In this document: piece by piece, positions 22,788 to 30,724 of the stretch
How the letters are laid out: each line of letters begins with the position of its first letter
Numbering within the stretch: the first letter of the stretch is position 1
Source: VFMC01 sp050248155
GTDB taxonomy: Bacteria > Actinomycetota > Acidimicrobiia > Acidimicrobiales > Ilumatobacteraceae
DNA: 64,000 bases
Assembly: GCA_050248155.1 (NCBI GenBank)
Contig: JBFWSW010000002.1
Location: 124,001 to 188,000, forward strand
Direction of reading: 5' to 3'
The notes under the pieces: generated by a model
The model's database searches: none
Told to the model about the DNA's origin: nothing
Seen by the model: only the letters and a program-made list of their open reading frames with translations
Position numbers and translations under genes: made by a program

Positions 22788-24407
22788 GTGAACGCATCTC
22801 TCTCCGATCTCGACGCGTTGCCGTCCGAGGCACTCGACCAGATCCCGCCCGACGTGTACCGCCGCCGCTGGGGCATCCTCGGTGTGCTCTGCACCAGCCT
22901 GCTCATCATCGTCATCGGCAACACCTCGCTCAACGTCGCCCTGCCGGCGATGTCGGAGTCGCTCGGCCTGACCAACAGCCAGCAGCAGTGGGTCGTCGAC
23001 GCATACTCGCTCGTGTTCGCCGGCCTCCTGTTCACGGCCGGCACCCTGGGCGACCGCTTCGGCCGCAAGGGCTTCATGCAGGCAGGCGTCCTGTTGTTCC
23101 TCCTCGGCTCGCTGTACGCGACGTTCCTCGCCGACTCGGCAGCCGGAGTCATCGTGTCGCGCGCCGTCATGGGCATGGGCGGTGCGCTCGTCATGCCGGC
23201 CACGTTGAGCATCCTCGTCAACTGCTTCCCCGCGCACGAGCGTGCCAAGGCCATCGCGATCTGGGCGGGCATCGCCGGTGGCGGCGGTGCCGTCGGTCTG
23301 GTGCTCGGTGGCTGGTTGATCGAGCACTTCTGGTGGGGATCGGCGTTCGCGATCAACATCCCGGTCACGGTGATCGCGCTCGTGCTCGGGGCACTCCTGG
23401 TCCCATCGAGCAGGGACCGTCATCCGCAGCGCCTCGATCCCGTCGGTGCGATCCTCTCGATGGCCGGGCTGGGTGTCTTCGTCTACGGCCTCATCGAAGC
23501 GCCGCACTGGGGCTGGGCGTCGACTGCGACCGGTGCCGTCCTGGGCGGTGGCGTGGTGCTCCTCGCGGTGTTCGTGCTCTGGGAGATGCACACGTCGTCG
23601 CCCATGCTCGACATCGGCCTGTTCAAGAACAGCCGGTTCAGCGTGAGCTCGCTCGGGATGATGCTCGTCTTCCTCACGATGTTCGGCTTCTTCTTCGTGG
23701 TCAGCCAGCTCTTCCAACTGGTGCTCGGATACGGGCCGTTCGAATCGGGGCTGCGCATGCTGCCGATCATGCCGCTCATGATCGTCGCCGCACCGGCCTC
23801 GGCCGCTCTGGTGCCGAGGCTCGGCGCACGGGTGGTGGTGAGCGCCGGGATGATGCTCACCGCGCTCGGCGTGCTGATCCTCAGCATGCTCGACGCGGGA
23901 TCGGGCTACGACCACGTGCTCGCCGGCATGTTCCCGATGGCCATCGGCATGGGGTTGACGATGAGCCCGATGACCGAGCTGATCATGTCGTCGGTGCCCC
24001 GCGATCGCGCCGGCGTCGGCTCCGCCATGAACGACACGACCCGCGAGGTCGGCACGACGCTCGGTGTCGCGATCCTCGGCAGCATCTTGTCGTCCGGGTA
24101 CTCGTCGCAGCTCGGCGATGCCACGGCGCAGCTGCCACCCGGTGGCGAGGAGGCCGTGCGGGGATCGTTGGCCGGTGCGCTCGGCACCGCCCAGCAGCTG
24201 TCGGCCTCGGGCAGGACAGCCGAGGCACAGCAGCTGGTCGATGCAGCCAAGGATGCGTGGGCACATGGGCTGCAGCTGTCGATGACCATCGGTGCCGGAA
24301 TCGTGCTGGTGGCCGCGGTCATGGCCGCTCGGTTCCTGCCCGGTCGCTCGGCCGACGAAGGGACAGAGCCGGTCGAATCGCTCGAGCTCGCAGTCGCGCT
24401 CGACTGA
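22788..24407 (+). CDS. DHA2-family MFS multidrug exporter (14 TM)
   Basis: 539 residues from GTG 22788, with ACGGAG upstream. It has about fourteen membrane helices. The motif GTLGDRFGRKG after helix 2 is the MFS loop 2-3 signature, and GRAVMGMGGALVMPATLSIL-type residues (RAVMGMGGALVMPA) form motif C of DHA2 exporters. An Arg/Asp-rich loop (SSRDRHPQRLDPVG) separates the halves. Such proteins expel drugs or metabolites with proton antiport. It is divergent from the TetR-DAC pair and should be controlled by it. A perfect 10-bp stem follows the stop. Confidence 0.92.
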   Translation: MNASLSDLDALPSEALDQIPPDVYRRRWGILGVLCTSLLIIVIGNTSLNVALPAMSESLGLTNSQQQWVVDAYSLVFAGLLFTAGTLGDRFGRKGFMQAGVLLFLLGSLYATFLADSAAGVIVSRAVMGMGGALVMPATLSILVNCFPAHERAKAIAIWAGIAGGGGAVGLVLGGWLIEHFWWGSAFAINIPVTVIALVLGALLVPSSRDRHPQRLDPVGAILSMAGLGVFVYGLIEAPHWGWASTATGAVLGGGVVLLAVFVLWEMHTSSPMLDIGLFKNSRFSVSSLGMMLVFLTMFGFFFVVSQLFQLVLGYGPFESGLRMLPIMPLMIVAAPASAALVPRLGARVVVSAGMMLTALGVLILSMLDAGSGYDHVLAGMFPMAIGMGLTMSPMTELIMSSVPRDRAGVGSAMNDTTREVGTTLGVAILGSILSSGYSSQLGDATAQLPPGGEEAVRGSLAGALGTAQQLSASGRTAEAQQLVDAAKDAWAHGLQLSMTIGAGIVLVAAVMAARFLPGRSADEGTEPVESLELAVALD

Positions 24408-24408
24408 G

Positions 24409-24446
24409 CCGCCGCGCGGCAGGCCGACGTGCTCGTCGCGCGGCGG
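24409..24446 (+). terminator. GC-rich hairpin after the DHA2 exporter gene
   Basis: CCGCCGCGCG (24409-24418) pairs perfectly with CGCGCGGCGG (24437-24446) across an 18-base loop, directly after the stop codon. No T-run follows, as is common for actinobacterial hairpin terminators. Confidence 0.5.
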
Positions 24447-24468
24447 TCGCCGCGGGCAAGATGTGCAG

Positions 24469-25503
24469 ATGGTCCCCGGGAGCACACGATCGTCGAGTCG
24501 GTGGATCGTGATCGCCACCTGCCTGGTTCTCACGGGGTGCGCGTCGTCGCAGCGGGTCGAGCTCGCCGCGCCGTCGACGACGGCTGCCGTCGGCACGACG
24601 GTGGGTTCGGGGAGCGACAGCACCGTCGAACCGGCGACATCCGCGCCCAGCACATCCGACGAGAGCACGACGACCACACGGCCGGTCGACTGCAGCGGCC
24701 TCCCGCCGGTCACGGTGACCGAGCGCACCCTGGCGATGGGCGAGGACGTGCGGACGTACCGGTTGTCGGTGCCCCGGGGCTACGACAACACGTGGGCCGC
24801 GCCGCTCGTGGTCAGCTTGCCCGGGTACGGCGCGACGGCCGCGCAGTTCGACGCGATCACCTCGTTGAGCAAGGTCGCGAAGCGGCGTGGGTTCATCGTC
24901 GTGACGCCCGACGCCACGTCGGACCCGCCGTCGTGGAACGTCCGCGCCGATCCCGATCGGCCCGACGACATCGCGTTCCTCCACGCCCTGATGGCCGAAG
25001 CGCGCCAGATCCTGTGCGTGAGGGAGGACGACACGTTCGTCGTCGGCCATGCCAACGGGGGGAAGTTCGCCGCCGCGCTCGCCTGCTCGACACCGACCGA
25101 CTTCGCCGCCCTCGCCCTCGTCTCGGCCAGTGAGGTGCCGACGTGCGCGGACGAGGTGCAGATCCCGATGCTCGCCATCGCCGGAACCGCCGACGAGACG
25201 AACCCGTACGAAGGCGACGGAGCCAAGCAACCAGGCGCGCTCGAGGCCGCCGAGGCGTGGGCGACCCACGACGGCTGCGCCCAACAGCCGGTGACGGAGG
25301 ATCTCGCCGAAGGCGTCCAGGCGCTCGAGTACGCAGACTGCACGACGGGAGTCGTCGTGCTCATCACCGTGACGGGCGGCGCGAACCCATGGCCCGGCGG
25401 CACGGTTGCAGCGACGTACGAAGGCAACTCCGAAGCAGGCCGCACCTTCGACGCGACCGACGCGGTGCTCGACTTCTTCGACGGGCTCGTCGACCGGGCG
25501 TGA
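24469..25503 (+). CDS. Esterase-like (PHB-depolymerase type) lipoprotein lacking the nucleophile serine
   Basis: 344 residues from ATG 24469. The lipoprotein signal ends in the lipobox LTGC (Cys24), followed by a Ser/Thr-rich linker (about 30-70). The rest is an alpha/beta hydrolase related to polyhydroxyalkanoate-depolymerase/feruloyl-esterase proteins: APLVVSLPGYGATAAQFD, TPDATSDPPSWNV, then VVGHANGG. The elbow, normally GHSNGG, has Ala195 in place of the nucleophilic Ser. The later parts (IAGTADETNPY, with NPWPGG near the end) keep the usual order. It is thus likely not a conventional esterase; a binding role is possible. It sits at the cell surface beside an acyl-CoA dehydrogenase gene that it overlaps (GTGA). 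Confidence 0.82.
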   Translation: MVPGSTRSSSRWIVIATCLVLTGCASSQRVELAAPSTTAAVGTTVGSGSDSTVEPATSAPSTSDESTTTTRPVDCSGLPPVTVTERTLAMGEDVRTYRLSVPRGYDNTWAAPLVVSLPGYGATAAQFDAITSLSKVAKRRGFIVVTPDATSDPPSWNVRADPDRPDDIAFLHALMAEARQILCVREDDTFVVGHANGGKFAAALACSTPTDFAALALVSASEVPTCADEVQIPMLAIAGTADETNPYEGDGAKQPGALEAAEAWATHDGCAQQPVTEDLAEGVQALEYADCTTGVVVLITVTGGANPWPGGTVAATYEGNSEAGRTFDATDAVLDFFDGLVDRA

Positions 25504-26750
25504 CGGTGGCCGGCAGCGAAGCCACCGTCGATCCTGCTCGCGTCCGTACCGATGTCGAGGAGTGGATCGCCGCCCACTGGCGATCCGATCAACCGCTGAT
25601 CGAGTGGCGGCGGACACTGGCTGCGTCGGGCTGGGCGGTGCCGGCGTGGCCGGTGGCATGGTCCGGTCGGGGGCTGCCACCTTGGGCGGACGACGTGGCG
25701 GCATCTGCGCTCGCTGCGGCCGGTGCCGTGGGGCCGCCCCCGGGGGCCGGCATGGGCCTTGCCGGGCCGACGATCCTCCAGCACGGTGACGACGCGTTGA
25801 AGGCCCTGCTCCTCGCGCGCATCGTCACCGGTGAGGACCGCTGGTGCCAGCTGTTCAGCGAGCCCGGCAGCGGGTCCGATCTGGCGGGTCTGTCCACCGC
25901 TGCGCGCCTCGACGGCGACGAGTGGGTGATCGACGGGCAGAAGCTGTGGAGCACGAGTGCGCACCACGCCGACCTCGGGCTGCTGCTGGCACGCACCAAC
26001 TGGGACGCGCCCAAGCACCGCGGCATCACGTGCTTCGCGCTGCCGATGCACCAAGAGGGTGTCGAAGCGCGGCCGCTGCGGCAGATGAACGGGCACGCGT
26101 CGTTCAACGAGGTGTTCCTCACCGGCGCCCGAGTTCCCGCATCGCACGTGATCGGCGCGATCGACGACGGCTGGCGGGTCGCGCTCACGACGCTCGCTCA
26201 CGAGCGCCGGTTCGGCGGCATGCGCCGACCGGTCATCGACGCGAGCGCCGGTCAGGTGCTCGCCGAAGCGGCCGACGAGGCCGCCGAGCACTTCCGCACC
26301 TACGAGTGGTACCCGCAGCGCGCCGGACGCGTCGATCTGCTGACGAGTGATGTGCTCGGCGGCCGAGACGCCATCGCGCGCGACCGGATCGCCGCGGTGT
26401 GGTCACAGCAGCGGAGCCAGCAGTGGACCGCACAACGCGCGCACGCGGCGCGCGCAGCCGGAGTCGAGCCGGGTGCGGAAGGATCGATCGGCAAGCTGGG
26501 CATGAGCGTCGTCGCCCGAGCCGCCGCGGCGGCCTACACGCGGGCGGTCGGTGCGGGCGGCATGCTGCGCGGCGAGGGAGCGCCATTCGATGGAGTCGTC
26601 GCCGAGGTCCTCACGTCCGTCCCGGCGCAGTCGATCGCCGGTGGTACCGACGAGATCCAACGGAACATCCTCGGCGAGCGGGTGCTCGGCCTGCCGCGCG
26701 AGCCATCGGTCGACCGCGACGTGCCGTACCGCGACGTCCGTCGTGGCTGA
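25500..26750 (+). CDS. Acyl-CoA dehydrogenase
   Basis: 416 residues from GTG 25500, overlapping the upstream stop by four bases. Typical elements appear in order: WCQLFSEPGSGSDLAGL (flavin-binding region), DEWVIDGQKLWSTSA, GHASFNEVFLTGARVP, and the C-terminal SIAGGTDEIQRNILGERVLGLPREP. The enzyme oxidises an acyl-CoA to the 2,3-enoyl-CoA with FAD. Chain-length preference is not readable; the family members in this phylum act on fatty, branched or steroid side-chain acyl-CoAs. A paralogue of similar layout is at 30725-31936. Confidence 0.92.
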   Translation: MTVAGSEATVDPARVRTDVEEWIAAHWRSDQPLIEWRRTLAASGWAVPAWPVAWSGRGLPPWADDVAASALAAAGAVGPPPGAGMGLAGPTILQHGDDALKALLLARIVTGEDRWCQLFSEPGSGSDLAGLSTAARLDGDEWVIDGQKLWSTSAHHADLGLLLARTNWDAPKHRGITCFALPMHQEGVEARPLRQMNGHASFNEVFLTGARVPASHVIGAIDDGWRVALTTLAHERRFGGMRRPVIDASAGQVLAEAADEAAEHFRTYEWYPQRAGRVDLLTSDVLGGRDAIARDRIAAVWSQQRSQQWTAQRAHAARAAGVEPGAEGSIGKLGMSVVARAAAAAYTRAVGAGGMLRGEGAPFDGVVAEVLTSVPAQSIAGGTDEIQRNILGERVLGLPREPSVDRDVPYRDVRRG

Positions 26751-26785
26751 CGGGCGAACGAAACCGACCGGTCGCGCCGTGCCGC

Positions 26786-27757
26786 TCAGGGACGCAGCAG
26801 AACGCGGCCGAAGGCCGTGCGACCTTCGATGTATCGATGCGCGTCGGCGGCATCGCTGAGCGGGAAGACCCGGTCGATCACCGCGTGCAGCTCGCCGCTC
26901 GCCGCTCGCTCGAGCAGAGAGGCGATCATCGCACGCGTGCGCTCGTTGCGCATGACCATCTCTGCTCCGAGGAACACGCCGTGGATCGAGCCGTTCTTCT
27001 GCATGATCGGCCACACCTCCGGCGGCCGCTGATCGCGGCCGGCGCGGCCGACCCAGCTGATCCGGCCCCGGTAGGCGAGCGAGGCGATGCTCGACTCGAG
27101 CGTCGCCCCGCCGACCGGATCGACGACCAGATCGGCGCCGCGTCCATCCGTGATGCGCATCACCTCGGCGGCGACGTCGTCGGTGGCGTAGTTGATGCCG
27201 TGGTCGAGGCCGTGGTCGTGGAGCCGCGCCAACCGGTCGTCGCTCGACGCGGTCGCCAGCACCACGCCGGCCCCCGCCCGCTTGGCGAGCTGGATGGCGG
27301 CCAGGCCGACGCCTCCTGCGCCGGCCTGCACCAGCACGGTCTCGCCGGGTTGCAGGCCACCGAACTCGAAGAGGCAGTCGTCGGCGGTGCCGAACTCGAT
27401 GGGCACCGCGGCCGCCTCGTCGACCGAGAGGCCGTCCGGGATGGGCCACACGGCTGCGGCCGGGACGGACACGAGCTCGGCGTGGCTGCCGTGCGCCATG
27501 GTGGCGACGACGCGCTGACCGGGCTCGAGCGAGGTGACGCCGTCGCCGACGGCTTCGACCACACCGGCCGCCTGGTAGCCGACGATGTGTGGCACGGTCG
27601 CCATCTCTCCGCCCTGGCGGTGCAGCAGGTCGCCACCCTGGATGCCGATGGCCCCGACGCGGACGAGCACCCCGCCGGCACGCAGAGCAGGGTCAGCCAC
27701 CTCCTCGTAGCGGAAGACGTCGGGCCCACCCGTCTCGTAGTACACCGCAGCGCGCAC
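26786..27757 (-). CDS. Zinc-independent quinone oxidoreductase / MDR-family reductase
   Basis: 323 residues from GTG 27757. The sequence follows NADPH:quinone reductases: RAAVYYETGGPDVFRYEEV, GQRVVATMAHGSHAE, the nucleotide motif VLVQAGAGGVGLAAIQLAKRAGA, VVDPVGGATLESSIASL, and the terminal AHRYIEGRTAFGRVLLRP. No structural zinc Cys cluster is present. It reduces a quinone or enone with NADPH. It is convergent with the acyl-CoA dehydrogenase at 25500-26750, and a CGACCGGTCG palindrome lies between them. Confidence 0.9.
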   Translation of the reverse strand: MRAAVYYETGGPDVFRYEEVADPALRAGGVLVRVGAIGIQGGDLLHRQGGEMATVPHIVGYQAAGVVEAVGDGVTSLEPGQRVVATMAHGSHAELVSVPAAAVWPIPDGLSVDEAAAVPIEFGTADDCLFEFGGLQPGETVLVQAGAGGVGLAAIQLAKRAGAGVVLATASSDDRLARLHDHGLDHGINYATDDVAAEVMRITDGRGADLVVDPVGGATLESSIASLAYRGRISWVGRAGRDQRPPEVWPIMQKNGSIHGVFLGAEMVMRNERTRAMIASLLERAASGELHAVIDRVFPLSDAADAHRYIEGRTAFGRVLLRP

Positions 27758-27908
27758 GTACCGACCATAGCCATCGGATGGGGCGACGCAGTGCGGTCGC
27801 GCTCGGGTCGTCCGCCGCGGTCCGCTCTCGCTCAGGTCATGCGCCCACGACACGTGCAGTTGTCCGCGAATGACACGAGCCGGCGCGAACATCACCGCCG
27901 GCCGGTCG

Positions 27909-28865
27909 TCAGCCGGCCGACACGTCGAGCTGGTCGAGCAGCCAGTCGGTCGGGCCGATCACGAACTGCGCACCAGGTCGCAGGGCGACGAGCACGGAGG
28001 TGAGATCGGCCTGCGAGAGCGAGACGCAACCGGACGTCGGCTTCGTCGCGCCCGACTGCCCCGACACGTACGTGAACCGGTGCAGGAAGATCGCCGAGGC
28101 GTACGGGATCTCGCCCGGTTCGTCGCCCGAGACGTTCGGCTCCATGTTCGCACCGATCAGCGCAGCGTTCGAGTAGGCGGCCGTGAAGTCGGGGAGGTAC
28201 TCGTCGTCGGGGCCGGGGCACGACGTGTCGTCGCGGAGGTGGCCGTACCCGGCGGTGCCCGGTGTCGCGCCGAAGCAGTCGCCGGGCTGCACCCGCCGGT
28301 AGGCGCCCGCGGTGACGCCCGGGTCGGCGCTGTTGCCGAAGAACGAGAAGCGCTGACCGTCGGGCGCCGTCATCGTCGCGAGCGGGAACACCCCGGCGGG
28401 CGTGGTGCCATCGCCACTCCGGCGTTCGAGCAGGGGGCGCACGCCGTTGCGGCCGACGCGGCCGGTCATCGGGGTGCCGCACACCCACGTGCCGGCGATG
28501 CGTTCGGCGACCTCGACCGTGGCGACCGTGTCGCCCCACGCGACCGTTCGCACGAGGACCTGCGTCGTCGTCTCGGGATGGGTGCCGGCCGCGCCCGCGG
28601 CGATCCGCTGGCAGTCGGTGTAGGGAGGATCGAGCCGCACGGCGGGGTGCGTCGCGACGGCCGCCTCGACCGGAGCGGCCGCGAATGCGTGGACCGCCTC
28701 GGGCGTCTCGTCAGCCGCAGGATCCGGAGGTGCGGCGGGGTCGCGCACCGTCGTGGCCATCTCCGTGAACGGCCGATCCGACGAAGCGCAGCTGGCTGTT
28801 GCCAGCAGGAGCGTCCACGCGGCGGCGAGGTGCGCCGGCCGCCGGACGATCGAGGGCGTGCGCAT
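27909..28865 (-). CDS. YkuD-type L,D-transpeptidase lipoprotein
   Basis: 318 residues. The N-terminus ends in a lipobox (TASC, Cys about 26). The C-terminal catalytic region has IFLHRFTYVSGQSGATKPTSGCVSLSQADL, with the nucleophile Cys in TSGCVSL as in the COG3786 branch of YkuD proteins. The expected role is cross-linking peptidoglycan or attaching proteins at the cell surface. An unusual internal region includes DCFGATPGTAGYGHLRDDTSCPGPDDEY, rich in Cys and Asp. It is the first gene upstream of the quinone reductase, 151 bases away on the same strand, with no clear feature between. Confidence 0.83.
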   Translation of the reverse strand: MRTPSIVRRPAHLAAAWTLLLATASCASSDRPFTEMATTVRDPAAPPDPAADETPEAVHAFAAAPVEAAVATHPAVRLDPPYTDCQRIAAGAAGTHPETTTQVLVRTVAWGDTVATVEVAERIAGTWVCGTPMTGRVGRNGVRPLLERRSGDGTTPAGVFPLATMTAPDGQRFSFFGNSADPGVTAGAYRRVQPGDCFGATPGTAGYGHLRDDTSCPGPDDEYLPDFTAAYSNAALIGANMEPNVSGDEPGEIPYASAIFLHRFTYVSGQSGATKPTSGCVSLSQADLTSVLVALRPGAQFVIGPTDWLLDQLDVSAG

Positions 28866-28901
28866 CGGGTCAGGCTACGAGCGCTCCGTCGAGAGCTGCG
28901 G

Positions 28902-30152
28902 TCAGTCGACGATCGCCTGGTGCACGAGCTGTTTGAGCTGGCTGCGGATCGGATGGGTGTTCGACGGCAGCAGCTGCGTCACGAACGTGCACACCAGGTC
29001 CTCGACGGGGTCGACCCAGAACGTGGTGCTGGCTGCGCCGCCCCAGCCGAAGTCGCCGATCGAACCGGGGACCTTCGCTTTGACCGGGTCGATCGTCACG
29101 GATCCGATGAGGCCGAACCCGACGCCGTCGAACGCTGTCTCGCTGTGCAACGGTCGCCCGAAATCGCTCAGATCGGCGTTCTCCGGCAGGTGGTTGGACG
29201 TGGCGTAGCGGACGGTGCGCGGCGACAGCAGGCGCACACCGTCGAGCTCGCCGCCCCGGCGCAGCATCTCGGCGAAGCGCAGGTAATCGCCCGTCGTCGA
29301 GACGAGGCCACCACCACCCAGGAAGGCCGCCGGCCGTCGGTGCGCGGCCTTGGCTGCGGATTCGAGCCGCGTCGCGAGCGATGTCGAGGGGTGGGCGCCG
29401 TACAGCATGGCGACGCGGTCCGCATCCTCGGGTTCGACCCAGAACGCAGTGTCGACCATGCCGAGCGGTTCGAAGATGCGTGTGCGGAGCACGTCGTCGA
29501 GCGTCTGCCCGGTGAGCACCTCGATGACTCGTCCGAGCACGTCGATCGAGAACGAGTAGTTCCACTCGCAGCCGGGCTGGAAGAGCAACGGCAGCTCGGC
29601 GACCCGCTCGCAGATGCCGGCGAGGTCGACGTCCTGTGGCACCCCCCACTCGAAGCCGGCCCGTCGGTACAGCGCGTCCACCGGGTGCGCGTGCATGAAC
29701 CCGTACGTCAGACCTGCCGTGTGGGTCATGAGGTGCCACATCTGCATCGGCTCGACGACCGGATCGAAGAACGGCGTCGTCACCGACCCGGCGCGCCACA
29801 CGCGCTGCGCGCCGAACTCGGGCAGGAAGCTGCTGACCGGGTCGCGCAGCTCGAAGCGCCCCTCCTCCCACAGCATCAGCGCGGCGACCGACGTGATCGG
29901 CTTGGTCATCGAGTAGATGCGCCAGATGGTGTCGGAGGTGACGGGAGCACCGGACTCACGGTCGCGATGACCGGCCGCGGCGACGTGCGCGAGCCGGCCA
30001 CCGCGGCTGACGGTCAACTGCCAGCCGGCCAGTCGGCCGTCGTCGACGTACCGGCCGAAGTGCTCGTCGAGCCGAGCCAGCCGCGAGGGGGCGAGACCCA
30101 ACTCAGGCGGGTCGACCTCGGGCGTGAGCGCGCCGGCCAATGTGTCGGTCAT
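28902..30152 (-). CDS. Serine hydrolase of the beta-lactamase class C / esterase family
   Basis: 416 residues. The catalytic SxxK is S81-M-T-K84 in RIYSMTKPITSV. The Tyr element is in CEWNYSFSIDVLGRVIE, and GWGGAASTTFWVDP corresponds to the third motif. There is no signal peptide, so it is probably a cytoplasmic esterase or lactonase like EstB rather than a secreted beta-lactamase. It lies downstream of the sigma-factor gene on the same strand, after a hairpin at 30157-30186, so it likely has its own promoter. Confidence 0.88.
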   Translation of the reverse strand: MTDTLAGALTPEVDPPELGLAPSRLARLDEHFGRYVDDGRLAGWQLTVSRGGRLAHVAAAGHRDRESGAPVTSDTIWRIYSMTKPITSVAALMLWEEGRFELRDPVSSFLPEFGAQRVWRAGSVTTPFFDPVVEPMQMWHLMTHTAGLTYGFMHAHPVDALYRRAGFEWGVPQDVDLAGICERVAELPLLFQPGCEWNYSFSIDVLGRVIEVLTGQTLDDVLRTRIFEPLGMVDTAFWVEPEDADRVAMLYGAHPSTSLATRLESAAKAAHRRPAAFLGGGGLVSTTGDYLRFAEMLRRGGELDGVRLLSPRTVRYATSNHLPENADLSDFGRPLHSETAFDGVGFGLIGSVTIDPVKAKVPGSIGDFGWGGAASTTFWVDPVEDLVCTFVTQLLPSNTHPIRSQLKQLVHQAIVD

Positions 30153-30156
30153 CTCG

Positions 30157-30186
30157 GCCTCCGTTCCTCCGTCGTGCCGCGGAGGC
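30157..30186 (-). terminator. Hairpin after the ECF sigma factor gene
   Basis: On the minus strand GCCTCCG (30186-30180) pairs with CGGAGGC (30163-30157) right at the stop codon of the sigma-factor gene. The stem has 7 bp with a loop of 16 bases. It would separate the sigma gene from the downstream hydrolase gene. Confidence 0.4.
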
Positions 30187-30707
30187 TAGACGGCGTCGGA
30201 CGCGCGCAGCGCAGCGAGCAGGTCGCTCCGAGCACGCGCGACACGCGACCTGATCGTGCCGACCGGGCACCCGATCACGACGGCTGCGTCCTCGTAGGAG
30301 AGCCCGACCACCTGCGTCAGCACGAAGGCCTCGCGACGATCGTCGGAGAGCGCGGCGAGGAGATGCTCGGAACCGTCGGGCGGTGGCGCGTCGCCGATCG
30401 ACGCCCCCTGACCGATCCGGTCGAGCAGCCGTCGCTGACGGACCCGCCGGCGCACGTGGTCGGCGCACACCCGTCGCGCGATCGAGAGCAGCCACGGCTG
30501 CACGGGCGAATCGCCGCGGAACCCGGCGATGCCCCGCAGTGCACGCAGGTAGGTCTCCTGCACCAGATCGTCCTCTTCGCCGGTCGACCCGAGCGCTGCG
30601 CACAACCGCCAGACCGCGGGCTGGGTGCGACGAACCAGCTCGCGCATCGCCACGTCGTCGCCCTCGCGCGCCGCCTCGAGCAGCGGGAGCAGCGGATCGC
30701 CGGTCAT
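30186..30707 (-). CDS. ECF-type RNA polymerase sigma factor
   Basis: 173 residues from ATG 30707. Region 2 shows STGEEDDLVQETYLRALRGIAGFRGDSPVQPWLLSIARRVCADHVRR. Region 4 shows LSDDRREAFVLTQVVGLSYEDAAVVIGCPVGTIRSRVARAR, with a normal HTH. The architecture is a plain two-domain ECF sigma factor. No anti-sigma gene (zinc finger or membrane) lies beside it, which is unusual for the class. It follows the acyl-CoA dehydrogenase gene at 30725-31936 with only 17 bases between, so it may be transcribed with it. Confidence 0.92.
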   Translation of the reverse strand: MTGDPLLPLLEAAREGDDVAMRELVRRTQPAVWRLCAALGSTGEEDDLVQETYLRALRGIAGFRGDSPVQPWLLSIARRVCADHVRRRVRQRRLLDRIGQGASIGDAPPPDGSEHLLAALSDDRREAFVLTQVVGLSYEDAAVVIGCPVGTIRSRVARARSDLLAALRASDAV

Positions 30708-30724
30708 GCGCACAGTCTGGCTCC

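Noticed and set aside
22743..24728. 661-residue minus-strand frame
   Set aside because: Antisense to the DHA2 exporter, rich in His/Arg/Asp repeats without domain patterns.
26751..26785. CGACCGGTCG palindrome between acyl-CoA dehydrogenase and quinone reductase genes as a terminator
   Set aside because: Too short, and palindromes of this composition are expected by chance in such GC-rich DNA.
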